From assembly GCF_028281565.1 (NCBI RefSeq), contig NZ_JANQJQ010000009.1, positions 101,087 through 165,086 of the forward strand: DNA of 64,000 nucleotides, in the 5' to 3' direction. Below, piece after piece: positions 40,821-50,608 of this stretch. The translations under genes and the position numbers were made by a program. The DNA comes from Seonamhaeicola sp. GTDB taxonomy: Bacteria; Bacteroidota; Bacteroidia; Flavobacteriales; Flavobacteriaceae. Position 1 is the stretch's first letter, and every line of letters begins with the position of its first letter. The notes beneath the pieces were generated by a model. That model ran no database searches. It worked only from the letters and a program-made list of their open reading frames with translations, and was not told the DNA's origin.

Positions 40821-43022
40821 TTAAATGTTTGAAACTACCTCTCTAAGGCGTTTTCCAAAATCAAATAAGGCCTTGATCTCTTTAACACTGGCCAATCGTT
40901 CTTTTCCGAAGATCAATAAAGAGGTACCGTTAGACTCGACATGGTAATACGGATTACTTTCAAAAAAGTGGATTAAATCGTCATTAAAGAACTTTTTAAT
41001 GGCGTCTTCGTTATCTCCCAATAAATAGAATCGTCTTGAAAAATCAGAGTGGTCCTGAATAGGAATATCTTTAAAGCCCGCAAACGCATAGACCTTTTCT
41101 AAAAAGCCCTCCCTGTCCAGTGTAAACTCAGGAATGGCTTCATCAAGCTTTATATGCAACATAGTTGACCTGACAACCTCTTTGGCTATAAATTCACCTT
41201 CGGAAAACTCGATATCAAATAAATTAATAACCCCCTTTTTATAGGATAACTGATTATAAATATGATTGATGTGCTTGGTATTGAAAAACAGGAAACTGTT
41301 TAAAAAGTCGACTTCTTTTTGTTTTTCAGAATTGTAATGTAGGTCATAATCTGCCGCAAGTTCTTCCATACTGGTTTGACGCCTGGTCAAATTGTTTTTT
41401 ATAATATTTGGCACCGGCAGTAAACGCCTTAAAGCAAACGGGTGTTCAGAATCGGTATCGTGCATATCCAAACCGATCACATCAAAATGACCGCCACGTT
41501 TTTTAAATAACTCCTGGTAATTATGCATGTTTTCCATAACGGTATGGTCTACAAAGCTGCATAGTGAAAAATCCACAATCACATCATGGTCTTCCGGAAT
41601 GGCATCCAGTTTGTCCTTCAGCTTATAATAATTTAAAAAGCTGCAAAAGTGTTTTACGCTTACATAAAAGTTATGGTCGCCTTCGGCTTCCTGGTACATC
41701 AGAACATTAGGTTTTAACACATTTCTAAGAAACAATGACAGGCTTTTATTAAGAATAATGTGAATGATAAAAGTGGTTACAACACCTGAGAGAATACCTG
41801 AAATCAGCCCTATTTTTAAGGTAATTAACAGGGTAACAAAAAAGATAATAAGTTGCTCTTTACCAATGGAGAATATTTTTCTAATGATTTTTGGAGAGGC
41901 CAATTTATAACCGGTATATACCAAAATAGCCATGAGTGCCGGTAACGGAATACGTGTTAATTGTGTACTGAACAATACGATAAACAATACTAAAAACGTA
42001 GCATGTGCAAAGTTTGAAGAGCTGTTGGTAGCGCCATTATTAACGTTTACCGAGCTTCGAGCAATTACGGTAACAACGTTAAGTCCACCTAAAAACCCAC
42101 TTCCAACCGTCGCCAATCCAAGTGCTTTTAAATCCCTGTTGACATTGGAACGCCGTTTTTCAGGGTCTAATTTATCAACGGCTTTAATACTTAATAGGGA
42201 TTCTATACTGGCGATTAAGGTAATGGCCAACACACTGGACCAAAACGATATGGTGCCAACTTTGGAGAACAAAGGCATTTGTATATCTGCAATAATTTGC
42301 TGGATTTCCGGGATCCCGGAGATCATATATTGTTTTGAAATAGGGTTTTCTTCGTGCAGGACTAACTCAAAATAATAACTAAACCCAATGGACAAAATAA
42401 CAATCCACATGGGAGCGGGAATCAACTGGAAAAATTTATTCCTAAGCTTGGCATAAAAGGTCATGATCGTTAAACTTAAAATACCTGCCAATGCTGCATA
42501 GATAAGCCCTTTATTTTCATAATGGATCATATCATTGAGCGTATATGGGATCTCAATGAGATAGTCTAAAGTATCTTCCCGTTTGATCTTATGGGCCAGC
42601 ATGATATGAAACTGTTTTCCCAAAATGATGAGCCCTATGGCAGCTAACATACCCTGAATGGCAGAGGAGGGGAAGAAATCTGCTAATTTTCCCATCCTGA
42701 AGAATCCTAATAGCATAATAAGCACTCCGGAACAGACAACAGCGGCATAGGCACTGTCTAAACCTAAGGTTGTAATGGCCACTAAAAGTACACCAACCAA
42801 ACCATTTCCCGGTCCGGCGATAGTCACGTGGCTTCCCCCGAGAATCGCCACCACAATACCCCCTACAATAGCGGCAATAATACCGGCAATAGGCGGTGCA
42901 TCACTGGCCATGGCTAATCCCAGACCCAGTGGCAATGCAATAAGGCTTACCACAAACCCGGAAAACACGTTTTTTGGTAATGCCGTAAAAAAGTCTTTTA
43001 TGTTATTCTTTTTGGGGCTCAT
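40821..43022 (-). CDS. SulP family anion transporter
   Basis: A 733-residue membrane protein. The first about 430 residues hold ten or more helices with SulP signatures (FSGFVVSLIALPLGLGLAMA, GGSHVTIAGPGNGLVGVLL, GGLNVVTVIARSSVNVNNGA). A C-terminal STAS-like domain (VIVDFSLCSFVDHTVMENM) follows, then an extra 150-residue tail. The family moves sulfate, bicarbonate or other anions. ATG overlaps the stop of the upstream universal stress gene by 4 bases (ATGA), so the two are translationally coupled. Confidence 0.9.
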   Translation of the reverse strand: MSPKKNNIKDFFTALPKNVFSGFVVSLIALPLGLGLAMASDAPPIAGIIAAIVGGIVVAILGGSHVTIAGPGNGLVGVLLVAITTLGLDSAYAAVVCSGVLIMLLGFFRMGKLADFFPSSAIQGMLAAIGLIILGKQFHIMLAHKIKREDTLDYLIEIPYTLNDMIHYENKGLIYAALAGILSLTIMTFYAKLRNKFFQLIPAPMWIVILSIGFSYYFELVLHEENPISKQYMISGIPEIQQIIADIQMPLFSKVGTISFWSSVLAITLIASIESLLSIKAVDKLDPEKRRSNVNRDLKALGLATVGSGFLGGLNVVTVIARSSVNVNNGATNSSSNFAHATFLVLFIVLFSTQLTRIPLPALMAILVYTGYKLASPKIIRKIFSIGKEQLIIFFVTLLITLKIGLISGILSGVVTTFIIHIILNKSLSLFLRNVLKPNVLMYQEAEGDHNFYVSVKHFCSFLNYYKLKDKLDAIPEDHDVIVDFSLCSFVDHTVMENMHNYQELFKKRGGHFDVIGLDMHDTDSEHPFALRRLLPVPNIIKNNLTRRQTSMEELAADYDLHYNSEKQKEVDFLNSFLFFNTKHINHIYNQLSYKKGVINLFDIEFSEGEFIAKEVVRSTMLHIKLDEAIPEFTLDREGFLEKVYAFAGFKDIPIQDHSDFSRRFYLLGDNEDAIKKFFNDDLIHFFESNPYYHVESNGTSLLIFGKERLASVKEIKALFDFGKRLREVVSNI

Positions 43023-43867
43023 TGAAGCATCAGGACGTCAGTTGGAAGTTCGGTTAAAATATGTTCTATATCATGCGGGAACAAACGATCCCAAAAAGTC
43101 ATTTTACTGGGGGCATTCATAACTAATAGATCGGCCCTGGAAATTTGGGCATAATGCCCGATGGAATACCCTTGTTTACCAAAAATGGGCTGTGATTTTA
43201 TAGCAATGTCTTTAGTATATTTTTCAGGGATATGCTCAATGATCTCTTTAATTCTCAAATTTTCACGCATCCTGATGCGCTCTTTCATGATATTGGCTTT
43301 TCGCAATGATTTATCGTCATCCACTTTAACAGTAACCTGTTCCTGCTTAATCTCTTCAACAATAGTGATCTTTTCAGCTTCTAATTGCTTCCCCACATAA
43401 AAAGCCGCTTTGATAGTTTGTTCGGTTTTAGGGTCTTTTAGCCCGTTAACTACAATATGCTGACATCGAACGCGCTCCACCGAAGGTTTGATCAATAATA
43501 AAACAGAGCACCTGGCTTTCCTGGTAATTTTCCTGGCAATGGACCCTACATAGTATTTGATAAAGCGCTCACGCTGTACCGCTCCGAGAATTAAGAGGTC
43601 AATATTTTTTTCTTCGGTAACAGATAAGATGGCATCCACCGGATCACCGGGTTTAAAAACCACGTCGTATTCCAGGTTGTCCTTTTTAAAAGCATTTAAA
43701 AAGACTTTGAGGGTTTTTAGTTTGTCTTCCGAAGATTCGCCTATATGAATTAAAACCAGTTTACAATTAAAAAAAAGCGACAACCTGGCTGCTTCGTACA
43801 GGTTTGCTTTTAAGTTGGGCGAAAAAGCAGCCCCCATACCAATAGTGTTAAATGGTTTTAAACTCAA
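43019..43867 (-). CDS. Universal stress protein (two UspA domains)
   Basis: A 282-residue protein with UspA-type folds: LKANLYEAARLSLFFNCKLVLIHIGES, then LLILGAVQRERFIKYYVGSIARKITRKARCSVLLL with the ATP-binding GxxxG pattern, and a second, weaker copy from about 145 ending IEHILTELPTDVLMLQ. Usually associated with energy or anion stress. It is the first gene of the two-gene uspA-sulP operon, divergent from the antiporter by about 100 bases. Confidence 0.88.
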   Translation of the reverse strand: MSLKPFNTIGMGAAFSPNLKANLYEAARLSLFFNCKLVLIHIGESSEDKLKTLKVFLNAFKKDNLEYDVVFKPGDPVDAILSVTEEKNIDLLILGAVQRERFIKYYVGSIARKITRKARCSVLLLIKPSVERVRCQHIVVNGLKDPKTEQTIKAAFYVGKQLEAEKITIVEEIKQEQVTVKVDDDKSLRKANIMKERIRMRENLRIKEIIEHIPEKYTKDIAIKSQPIFGKQGYSIGHYAQISRADLLVMNAPSKMTFWDRLFPHDIEHILTELPTDVLMLQ

Positions 43868-43968
43868 ATTATTCCAGTTAGTTGTTGAAAGTTGAAAGAT
43901 AGTATTTTTTTAAAAAAATAAAATCGTTGGTTTTACTTAAATTAGTGATCTCATAAAACAATGATTAT

Positions 43969-45795
43969 ATGTTAGAACTTGCCGGAATTATTATTCTCGG
44001 AATTTTAGCGCAGTGGTTTGCCTGGAAATTTAAACTTCCGGCAATTTTACCTTTAATATTAATTGGTCTATTGGTTGGCCCTATTGCTGCAGCCTATTTA
44101 AGTAGTGACGGGCAGAAGTGGATTGAGCCCATTTGGAACGGTGAAAAGGGCTTGTTCCCGGGCGATGGACTGTATTATTTTGTGTCGTTGGCTATTAGTA
44201 TTATTCTTTTTGAAGGTGGCTTAACCTTAAAGCGATCAGAAATTAAAAGCTTAGGCCCGGTAATAACAAAGTTAATTACACTGGGTTCCGCCATAACATT
44301 TATAGGCGGCGGTTTACTTGCGCATTTTATTTTTGGCCTTAGCTGGGAACTGTGTTTTTTGTTCTCTGCATTAATAATTGTTACAGGCCCCACGGTTATT
44401 ACCCCCATTTTAAGGAACATTCCGCTTAAAAAAGATATATCAACCGTGCTAAAATGGGAGGGGATCTTAATAGACCCCATAGGGGCTTTGGTAGCCGTAT
44501 TGGTATTTGAGTTTATCAGTGTTGAGGGTGACGGTGGCTTTACCAAAACCGCCCTTATAGAGTTTGGGAAAATTTTACTTTTCGGCACCACATTCGGGTT
44601 TACGTTTGCGCACGCCCTGGCTTTTGTGATCAATAAAAAACTAATTCCGCATTACCTGTTAAATGTGGTGTCTTTATCTACAGTATTACTGGTGTTTGTG
44701 GAGTCTGAAATTTTTGCGCATGAGTCCGGATTATTGGCTGTGGTAGTTATGGGGATGGTGTTAGGCAACGGAAAATTAGAAAACATAAAAGAGTTACTGT
44801 ATTTTAAAGAATCGCTCAGCGTCTTACTCATTTCAATTCTTTTTATTCTTCTGGCGGCTAATATCAATATTGAAGACATGAGGTTGCTGTATAACTGGAA
44901 CACCGCCATAGTTTTTGCTGCTGTTGTGTTTATTTTAAGGCCCTTGTCTGTTTTTATATGTACTGCCAAATCCACCTTAAAGATAAACGACAAACTATTT
45001 ATCAGCTGGGTGGGTCCAAGAGGAATTGTAGCCGCAGGTATAGCTTCTCTGTTTGGCAGTAAATTAGTAAAGGCGGGTGTTGAGGGTGCCGAATATATCA
45101 CGCCTTTAGTATTTATGGTTGTTCTTGGTACAGTGCTACTTAATGCCACCACGGCCCGGTTTTTTGCCAGAATTATTGGGGTGTTTTTAAAGAATTCCTA
45201 TGGAATTTTAATTGTTGGAGCCTCTCCGGTATCCAGGCTGATAGGTAAATATTTATTTGATAATGACAGGCATGTTGTGTTTATTGACAGTAATCAAAAT
45301 AATGTTAAGGCAGCACAGGACATGGGGCTGGAGGCCATTAACACAGATATATACTCTGTAAAACTAGAGGATAATATTGAATTAAACGACGTTGGATTTT
45401 TAATGGCGCTTACCGGAAGTGCAGCCATTAATGACTATGCCATTAATAAGTTTAGCGAACAATTTGGAGAGAACGGAACGTTCAGGCTTATTACTGCCGA
45501 AGAAATGAACGACCCGGAAAGTATTCCGAAAGAGGGCTTGTTTTCTAATACAGAGGACTTTAATACACTTACCGAGATAGCACTTAAATATCCTTCTATT
45601 CATGAAATTGAAATTAAAAACAGAAAGCATTACGAAGAACTTATCGAAATAATTAATGAAAACGAGGACATGACTCCCATATTGGTAAAAGACCATAGAG
45701 GTGTTTTTGAAATTATTTCGTCTTATAATAAAAATATAGCCAAAATTGAAAAAGGCTTTCAATTGGTGTATTTGGGAAAGCCTTTTAAAAAGTAA
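43969..45795 (+). CDS. Cation:proton antiporter with TrkA-N domain
   Basis: A 608-residue CPA-type transporter. About 12 helices span residues 1-400 with conserved TGPTVITPILRN, WEGILIDPIGALVAVLVFE (double-acidic region) and SWVGPRGIVAAGIASLF. The C-terminal 200 residues form a TrkA-N/RCK domain (YGILIVGASPVSRLIGKYL, with FIDSNQNN after the second strand). It exchanges Na+ or K+ for H+ at the inner membrane. A hairpin lies in its last codons. Confidence 0.92.
   Translation: MLELAGIIILGILAQWFAWKFKLPAILPLILIGLLVGPIAAAYLSSDGQKWIEPIWNGEKGLFPGDGLYYFVSLAISIILFEGGLTLKRSEIKSLGPVITKLITLGSAITFIGGGLLAHFIFGLSWELCFLFSALIIVTGPTVITPILRNIPLKKDISTVLKWEGILIDPIGALVAVLVFEFISVEGDGGFTKTALIEFGKILLFGTTFGFTFAHALAFVINKKLIPHYLLNVVSLSTVLLVFVESEIFAHESGLLAVVVMGMVLGNGKLENIKELLYFKESLSVLLISILFILLAANINIEDMRLLYNWNTAIVFAAVVFILRPLSVFICTAKSTLKINDKLFISWVGPRGIVAAGIASLFGSKLVKAGVEGAEYITPLVFMVVLGTVLLNATTARFFARIIGVFLKNSYGILIVGASPVSRLIGKYLFDNDRHVVFIDSNQNNVKAAQDMGLEAINTDIYSVKLEDNIELNDVGFLMALTGSAAINDYAINKFSEQFGENGTFRLITAEEMNDPESIPKEGLFSNTEDFNTLTEIALKYPSIHEIEIKNRKHYEELIEIINENEDMTPILVKDHRGVFEIISSYNKNIAKIEKGFQLVYLGKPFKK
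45750..45786 (+). terminator. Terminator hairpin inside the end of the antiporter gene
   Basis: AAAAGGCTTTC (45750-45760) and GAAAGCCTTTT (45776-45786) form an 11-bp perfect stem with a 15-base loop. It overlaps the coding end (stop at 45795) and is followed by only a few Ts, so its strength is uncertain. Confidence 0.5.
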
Positions 45796-46155
45796 TTTTC
45801 CTTTCTCTTCCAGATATCAAAATTAAAAGGATAGTCCTCGACAGGCTCGGACTGACAAGGATTTTTTGATTTGGTCTTATGTCTTTTGAGGGTTTTTGAG
45901 ATGATCTCAATTTTAATAGGGGCCACTCGAAGTGACCTTCCGGAACTTTTAACCCTCCGAATCCCGATGACTCGGGATCCACCTCCCTTTCAAAAAAGGG
46001 AGGAGCCATTTCAGGGGTATGCAGTACGGTTGGACGGTATGATCCTCGACAGGCTCGGACTGACAATGGCTGCCTGATTTGATTCTATAACTTATTGATC
46101 ACAAAAAAAGCCCTTACAAGTTGTAAAGGCTTCATTGACTATATTTAGTTAAGAT
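45796..46155. repeat. Intergenic repeat block between antiporter and GH31
   Basis: No gene. TCCTCGACAGGCTCGGACTG occurs twice (near 45834 and 46041). ACCCTCCGAATCCCGAT followed by GGGATCCACCTCCCTT and AAGGGAGGAG (about 45951-46006) is the same repeat family as the copies at 63.4 and 63.8 kb. Confidence 0.6.
46102..46132 (-). terminator. Intrinsic terminator of the GH31 gene
   Basis: On the minus strand AAGCCTTTACAA and TTGTAAGGGCTT pair with one mismatch and are followed by a T7 run. It is 24 bases beyond the GH31 stop, a classic intrinsic terminator. Confidence 0.75.
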
Positions 46156-48555
46156 CTAATCCGCTTTTAACTGCAGGTTCGTGAACAGTTTGGTAACGAC
46201 TAAGGAGTTGTTTTTAAACTGCACGTCTTTGAAATCTACATATTCATTATCCACTTTAATGGATTTTACCTTGAAGGGCAAGCCATAGATATTAATTTTA
46301 AACGTGTTGTATGAAGTATTGAACTGCCCTCTTTTATGGATTCTGATGATCATTTTATCACCATTACCGGCATAGTTAAATTTCTTTAAACTGTAACGTC
46401 CTTTGGTGTAATCGTAACCATCATTGGCATCTTCGTATAATTCCGAATCTTCTTTGCCGTTTTTGTAGTACACATCAAGTGTCAATCGCTCAATTTCCTT
46501 TTCACCAACATACTGTTGCACCGGGAATTTAGGAATAATGGCACCGGCTTTAACAAATAATGGCATGCTATCTAAGTCGGCATCCACCCAGGTTTCTTTA
46601 CCACCCGTGATTAATTCTTTGGTCCAGTAGTTATACCATTCGCCTTTTGGAATGTACATACGTCGTCCTTTAGAATTTGGCTCGTTTATGGGGCAGACCA
46701 GGATTTGATTTCCGCAGATAAACTCGTCGGTTCTATAATGTGTTTGTGTATCTTCCTGGTCAAACAGCACCAACGATTTTAACATCGGTACATTGTCATG
46801 GTGATACTGATAGAATGTGGTATATAAATACGGCAATAACTCATATCTGATCTCAATGAACTTTCTGACAATATCAGTGATCTCCTCGTCAAAAGCCCAG
46901 GGTTCCTGATCGCCATGGTCCCCTGATGAATGTGTTCTGCAGAACGGGTGGAAGACCCCTAATTGTATCCAACGGGCGTATAACTCGCCATTTGGCTGTT
47001 CTGCAAAACCTCCGATATCAGAGCCTGCAAAAGAGAAACCGGATAAGGCCAAACGTTGTGCCTGAATATTAGCAATTTGCAAGTGCTCCCAGGTAGCCAC
47101 ATTATCACCCATCCAGGTGGAGGTATAACGTTGTGTACCGGAATAGGCCGACCGTGTAATTACAAACGGACGCTTTGGATAATTAAAGCGTTTTAAACCG
47201 TGATACGTCGCTCTTGCCATTTGCATCCCGTAAATGTTATGTGCTTTTTGGTGCGAACACGGGTTACCATCGTAGTCATGACGTACATCGGGAGGGAACG
47301 ATTTACCAGGAACATCCATCACAGCCGGTTCGTTCATATCATTCCAAACCCCTTTAACGCCTATTTCGGCTATTAGTTCTTTAAATAACCCAGCCCACCA
47401 TTCGCGTACTTCAGGCCTTGTAAAGTCCGGGAAATAACATTCTCCGGGCCATACTTTACCTTTCATATAAGGGCCGTCTGCACGTTTACAGAAATAATCT
47501 TTTTCCAACCCTTCACGGAACACATCGTAATTCATATCGATCTTAATACCCGGATCGATGATCACAACCGTTTTAAATCCATCATCCGCTAATTCCTTAA
47601 CCATACGTTTAGGCTCCGGGAAATATTCTTTACTCCACGTAAAACAACGGAACCCTTCCATATAATCGATGTCCAAATAAATGGCATCACAAGGAATTTT
47701 TAAGTCTCTGAACTTTTTCGCGATCTCTTTTACTGTAGATTCGGGATAGTAACTCCATTTACACTGGTGGTACCCTAATGCCCACAATGGTGGCAATTCC
47801 GGTGTACCGGTTAAATCGGTATAGCTAACCACAACATCTTCCATTTTTGGCCCGTAGAAGAAATAGTAATTCATTTCACCACCGGAAGCCCAAAAACTGG
47901 TGACATTACGTCGTTCCTGGCAAAAATCGAAGTAGGTCCTAAAGCTGTTATCAAAGAAGATCCCATAGGATTTCCCATTGTGCAGGCCTGTATAAAACGG
48001 GATGGCTTTATAAATGGGATCGGTGTGCTTTCCGTAGGCATAGGAATCTGTAGCCCAATTTTCAAAACGGCGTCCTTTTAAATTGATATGTTCCGGCTTA
48101 TCCCCTAAACCATAATAACTTTCACCGTTTTGAGCTACTTTACTCATCTTAACAATATCACCACCTAACTCATAACTCTCTTCCCAGTGAAATCCTAACT
48201 CATCCTGGCAAACTACTTTTTTGTCGTTGGCGTCAAGAATGGAGATCCTTAGATCTATTTTGTAAATGTGGCAAATCAGTTTTGCCGTAGTAATAATATA
48301 TTTTTCTTTATCGTCGGTAATTTCAAGATGATTAAAGCCTCTGCTGGCATTTTGATCTATAGCATAAGAAAAATCTTTGCCAAATTTTCCAACGGTAGAG
48401 TATCTGAATCTTAAAACACTATCTCTTAATATGGTAACTTGTAATATAACATTGTTTGACGTGGTAAAATATAATACGTCAACATCTTTTTTATAGTCAA
48501 TTACATTAGAAGGAAATAAATCGCCTTTGTATTCTAATTCCGTGTTTAAAATCAT
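46156..48555 (-). CDS. Glycoside hydrolase family 31 alpha-glucosidase
   Basis: An 800-residue enzyme of GH31. The catalytic nucleophile is the Asp of WNDMNEPAVMD (about 410-420), and the acid/base is the Asp of TWMGDNVATWEH (about 487-498). The substrate region YYGLGDKPEHINL and the C-terminal beta domain (ADLDSMPLFVKAGAIIPK) are typical. It splits alpha-linked glucose from maltose and similar oligosaccharides, fitting a role beside glycogen genes. No signal peptide, so probably cytoplasmic. Start chosen as ATG 48555 (MILNTELEYKG); an ATG five codons upstream exists. Confidence 0.93.
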   Translation of the reverse strand: MILNTELEYKGDLFPSNVIDYKKDVDVLYFTTSNNVILQVTILRDSVLRFRYSTVGKFGKDFSYAIDQNASRGFNHLEITDDKEKYIITTAKLICHIYKIDLRISILDANDKKVVCQDELGFHWEESYELGGDIVKMSKVAQNGESYYGLGDKPEHINLKGRRFENWATDSYAYGKHTDPIYKAIPFYTGLHNGKSYGIFFDNSFRTYFDFCQERRNVTSFWASGGEMNYYFFYGPKMEDVVVSYTDLTGTPELPPLWALGYHQCKWSYYPESTVKEIAKKFRDLKIPCDAIYLDIDYMEGFRCFTWSKEYFPEPKRMVKELADDGFKTVVIIDPGIKIDMNYDVFREGLEKDYFCKRADGPYMKGKVWPGECYFPDFTRPEVREWWAGLFKELIAEIGVKGVWNDMNEPAVMDVPGKSFPPDVRHDYDGNPCSHQKAHNIYGMQMARATYHGLKRFNYPKRPFVITRSAYSGTQRYTSTWMGDNVATWEHLQIANIQAQRLALSGFSFAGSDIGGFAEQPNGELYARWIQLGVFHPFCRTHSSGDHGDQEPWAFDEEITDIVRKFIEIRYELLPYLYTTFYQYHHDNVPMLKSLVLFDQEDTQTHYRTDEFICGNQILVCPINEPNSKGRRMYIPKGEWYNYWTKELITGGKETWVDADLDSMPLFVKAGAIIPKFPVQQYVGEKEIERLTLDVYYKNGKEDSELYEDANDGYDYTKGRYSLKKFNYAGNGDKMIIRIHKRGQFNTSYNTFKINIYGLPFKVKSIKVDNEYVDFKDVQFKNNSLVVTKLFTNLQLKAD

Positions 48556-48582
48556 AATTCTGAGAGTCAATTATTTAAACGA

Positions 48583-48610
48583 CGAAAATACTAAAATTAG
48601 AAAAATCAAA
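48583..48610 (-). promoter_or_regulatory. Possible promoter of the GH31 gene
   Basis: On the minus strand TTTG (-33 type) is followed after 16 bases by TATTTTCG, one base off TAnnTTTG. It lies 28 bases upstream of the chosen GH31 start and beyond the glgB terminator. Confidence 0.4.
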
Positions 48611-48625
48611 GGGTTTCTATTTATT

Positions 48626-48671
48626 AAAAATATAGCCCGTTCATTGATTAAAATGCAATGTACAGGCTATA
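48626..48671 (-). terminator. Intrinsic terminator after glgB
   Basis: TATAGCC (48631-48637) and GGCTATA (48665-48671) form the stem with inner CATTG/CAATG pairing, followed by a T5 run on the minus strand. It separates glgB from the GH31 gene. Confidence 0.6.
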
Positions 48672-48698
48672 ATTATTTTATATTTTTAAAAAGAATTA

Positions 48699-50606
48699 TT
48701 ATTTAATCTGAAAAACTGTAACAGCTAATGGCGGAAGCGTTATTTCTGCGGAATAATCTTTACCATTCCAGGGTTGTTTTTTAGCTATAATTTGCCTTGG
48801 GTTTCCAATGCCGCTACCGCCGAATTTTTTGGCGTCGCTGTTAAATATTTCTTTGATCGTTAATTTTTCCGGAACGCCTATTTTATAGTTTTCTCTAACC
48901 GTTGGTGTTAAATTACAGACTACAATAACATTGTTTTCTGCTTCATACCCTTTTCTGATGTATGATATCACACAGTTTTCATGGTCATCGAAACTTATCC
49001 ACTCAAAACCTTCACCACTAAACCCTTTTTCGTATAGGGCAGGAGTGTTTTTATACAGCGTATTCAGTGCTTTAAAGTAGGTTTGCGTGTCTTTATGCGG
49101 TTTGAATTCCAGCAAGTTCCAGTCTAAACTTTCCTGGAAATTCCACTCGTTATACTGCCCGAATTCACCACCCATAAATAACAGTTTGGTTCCGGGGTGC
49201 GTGAACATATAGCCGTATAGTAGCCTTAAGTTAGCAAAACGTTGCCATTCGTCACCGGGCATTCTTCCTAAAATGGAGTTTTTACCGTAAACCACTTCGT
49301 CATGTGATAGCGGCAACATAAAGTTTTCCGTAAAGGCGTAAGCCAAACTAAAGGTGATATCGTTCTGATGGTATTTTCTGTACACCGGGTCTTTTCCAAA
49401 ATACTCTAAGGTATCATGCATCCAACCCATCATCCATTTCATACCAAAGCCTAAACCACCCAGGAACGTTGGTTTTGATACCATGGGGAATGCTGTGGAT
49501 TCTTCGGCAATAGTTTGAACATCCGGGAATGATTTGTAAACTTCTTCATTGAGTTCTTTTAAGAAGCTTATCACGGCTAAGTTTTCCCTGCCGCCATACA
49601 TGTTTGGTTCCCATTCACCGTCTTCTCTCGAATAATCCAGGAATAACATAGAAGCTACGGCATCCACACGAAGGCCGTCGGCGTGATATTGTTCTAACCA
49701 GAATAAAGCGTTACTTATCAGGAACGATCTGACTTCATTTCTTTCGTAATTGAAGATCAAACTTTTCCAATCCGGGTGATAGCCTTTACGCCTGTCCGGG
49801 TGTTCATATAAATGAGAACCATCAAAGAATCCCAAACCATGTGCGTCTTCCGGGAAATGCGATGGAACCCAATCTAAAATAATCCCTATATCGTTTTGAT
49901 GTAACTGATCTATCAGATATTTGAACTCTTCCGGGTATCCGAAACGCGATGTAGGTGCAAAGTACCCTGTAAGTTGATAACCCCAGGAAGGGTCGAAAGG
50001 AAATTCCATAATGGGCATCAACTCCACATGGGTAAAGTTCATCTCCTTTACGTAGTTCACCAGGTCATCTGCTAATTCATAGTAAGACATGAACCGGTCC
50101 TCTTCAACCTGTCTTTTCCAGGATCCCAAATGGACTTCATAAACCGAAAAAGGCGCGTCAATGGCATTGTGCTTTTTACGCTTTTTCATCCAGTCTTTAT
50201 CTTTCCACTTATAAGCGTCATCCCAAACAATGGATGCCGTACTGGGCGGATGCTCACAGCGCCTTGCGTAAGGATCTGCCTTTTCAGTTTTGATGTCGTT
50301 ATTATGACTTTGAATTTTGTACTTGTATGTGTTGCCCTTTCCAACCATAGGGATAAAACCTTCCCAGATACCACTGGAATCCCAACGGACATTTAGTTGG
50401 TGTTCGCCTTCCATCCAATAGTTAAAATCACCTACTACAGAAACGGCCTTGGCACTTGGTGCCCAAACCGCAAAATAGGTACCATCTATACCATCAACGG
50501 TTACAATATGCGACCCGAATTTTTCATAAAGTCTGTAGTGCTTTCCGCTTTTAAATAAATCAACATCAAAATCTGTAAATAAGCTATAAGGTTTTACATG
50601 TGCCAT
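48699..50606 (-). CDS. glgB: 1,4-alpha-glucan branching enzyme
   Basis: A 635-residue GH13 enzyme that introduces alpha-1,6 branches in glycogen. It has an N-terminal carbohydrate-binding (CBM48-like) part with FAVWAPSAKAVSVVGDFN (45-62), then the (beta/alpha)8 barrel. The catalytic nucleophile is Asp315 (GLRVDAVASM) and the proton donor Glu368 (TIAEES); LPLSHDEVVYG provides the third acid. A C-terminal beta domain closes it. The start lies 2 bases from the maltokinase stop, in one operon with maltokinase and glgE. Confidence 0.95.
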   Translation of the reverse strand: MAHVKPYSLFTDFDVDLFKSGKHYRLYEKFGSHIVTVDGIDGTYFAVWAPSAKAVSVVGDFNYWMEGEHQLNVRWDSSGIWEGFIPMVGKGNTYKYKIQSHNNDIKTEKADPYARRCEHPPSTASIVWDDAYKWKDKDWMKKRKKHNAIDAPFSVYEVHLGSWKRQVEEDRFMSYYELADDLVNYVKEMNFTHVELMPIMEFPFDPSWGYQLTGYFAPTSRFGYPEEFKYLIDQLHQNDIGIILDWVPSHFPEDAHGLGFFDGSHLYEHPDRRKGYHPDWKSLIFNYERNEVRSFLISNALFWLEQYHADGLRVDAVASMLFLDYSREDGEWEPNMYGGRENLAVISFLKELNEEVYKSFPDVQTIAEESTAFPMVSKPTFLGGLGFGMKWMMGWMHDTLEYFGKDPVYRKYHQNDITFSLAYAFTENFMLPLSHDEVVYGKNSILGRMPGDEWQRFANLRLLYGYMFTHPGTKLLFMGGEFGQYNEWNFQESLDWNLLEFKPHKDTQTYFKALNTLYKNTPALYEKGFSGEGFEWISFDDHENCVISYIRKGYEAENNVIVVCNLTPTVRENYKIGVPEKLTIKEIFNSDAKKFGGSGIGNPRQIIAKKQPWNGKDYSAEITLPPLAVTVFQIK

Positions 50607-50608
50607 AG

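Noticed and set aside
46156..48555. Polysaccharide utilisation locus with SusC/SusD
   Set aside because: No TonB-dependent SusC-like or SusD-like gene is next to the GH31 gene; context is glycogen metabolism.
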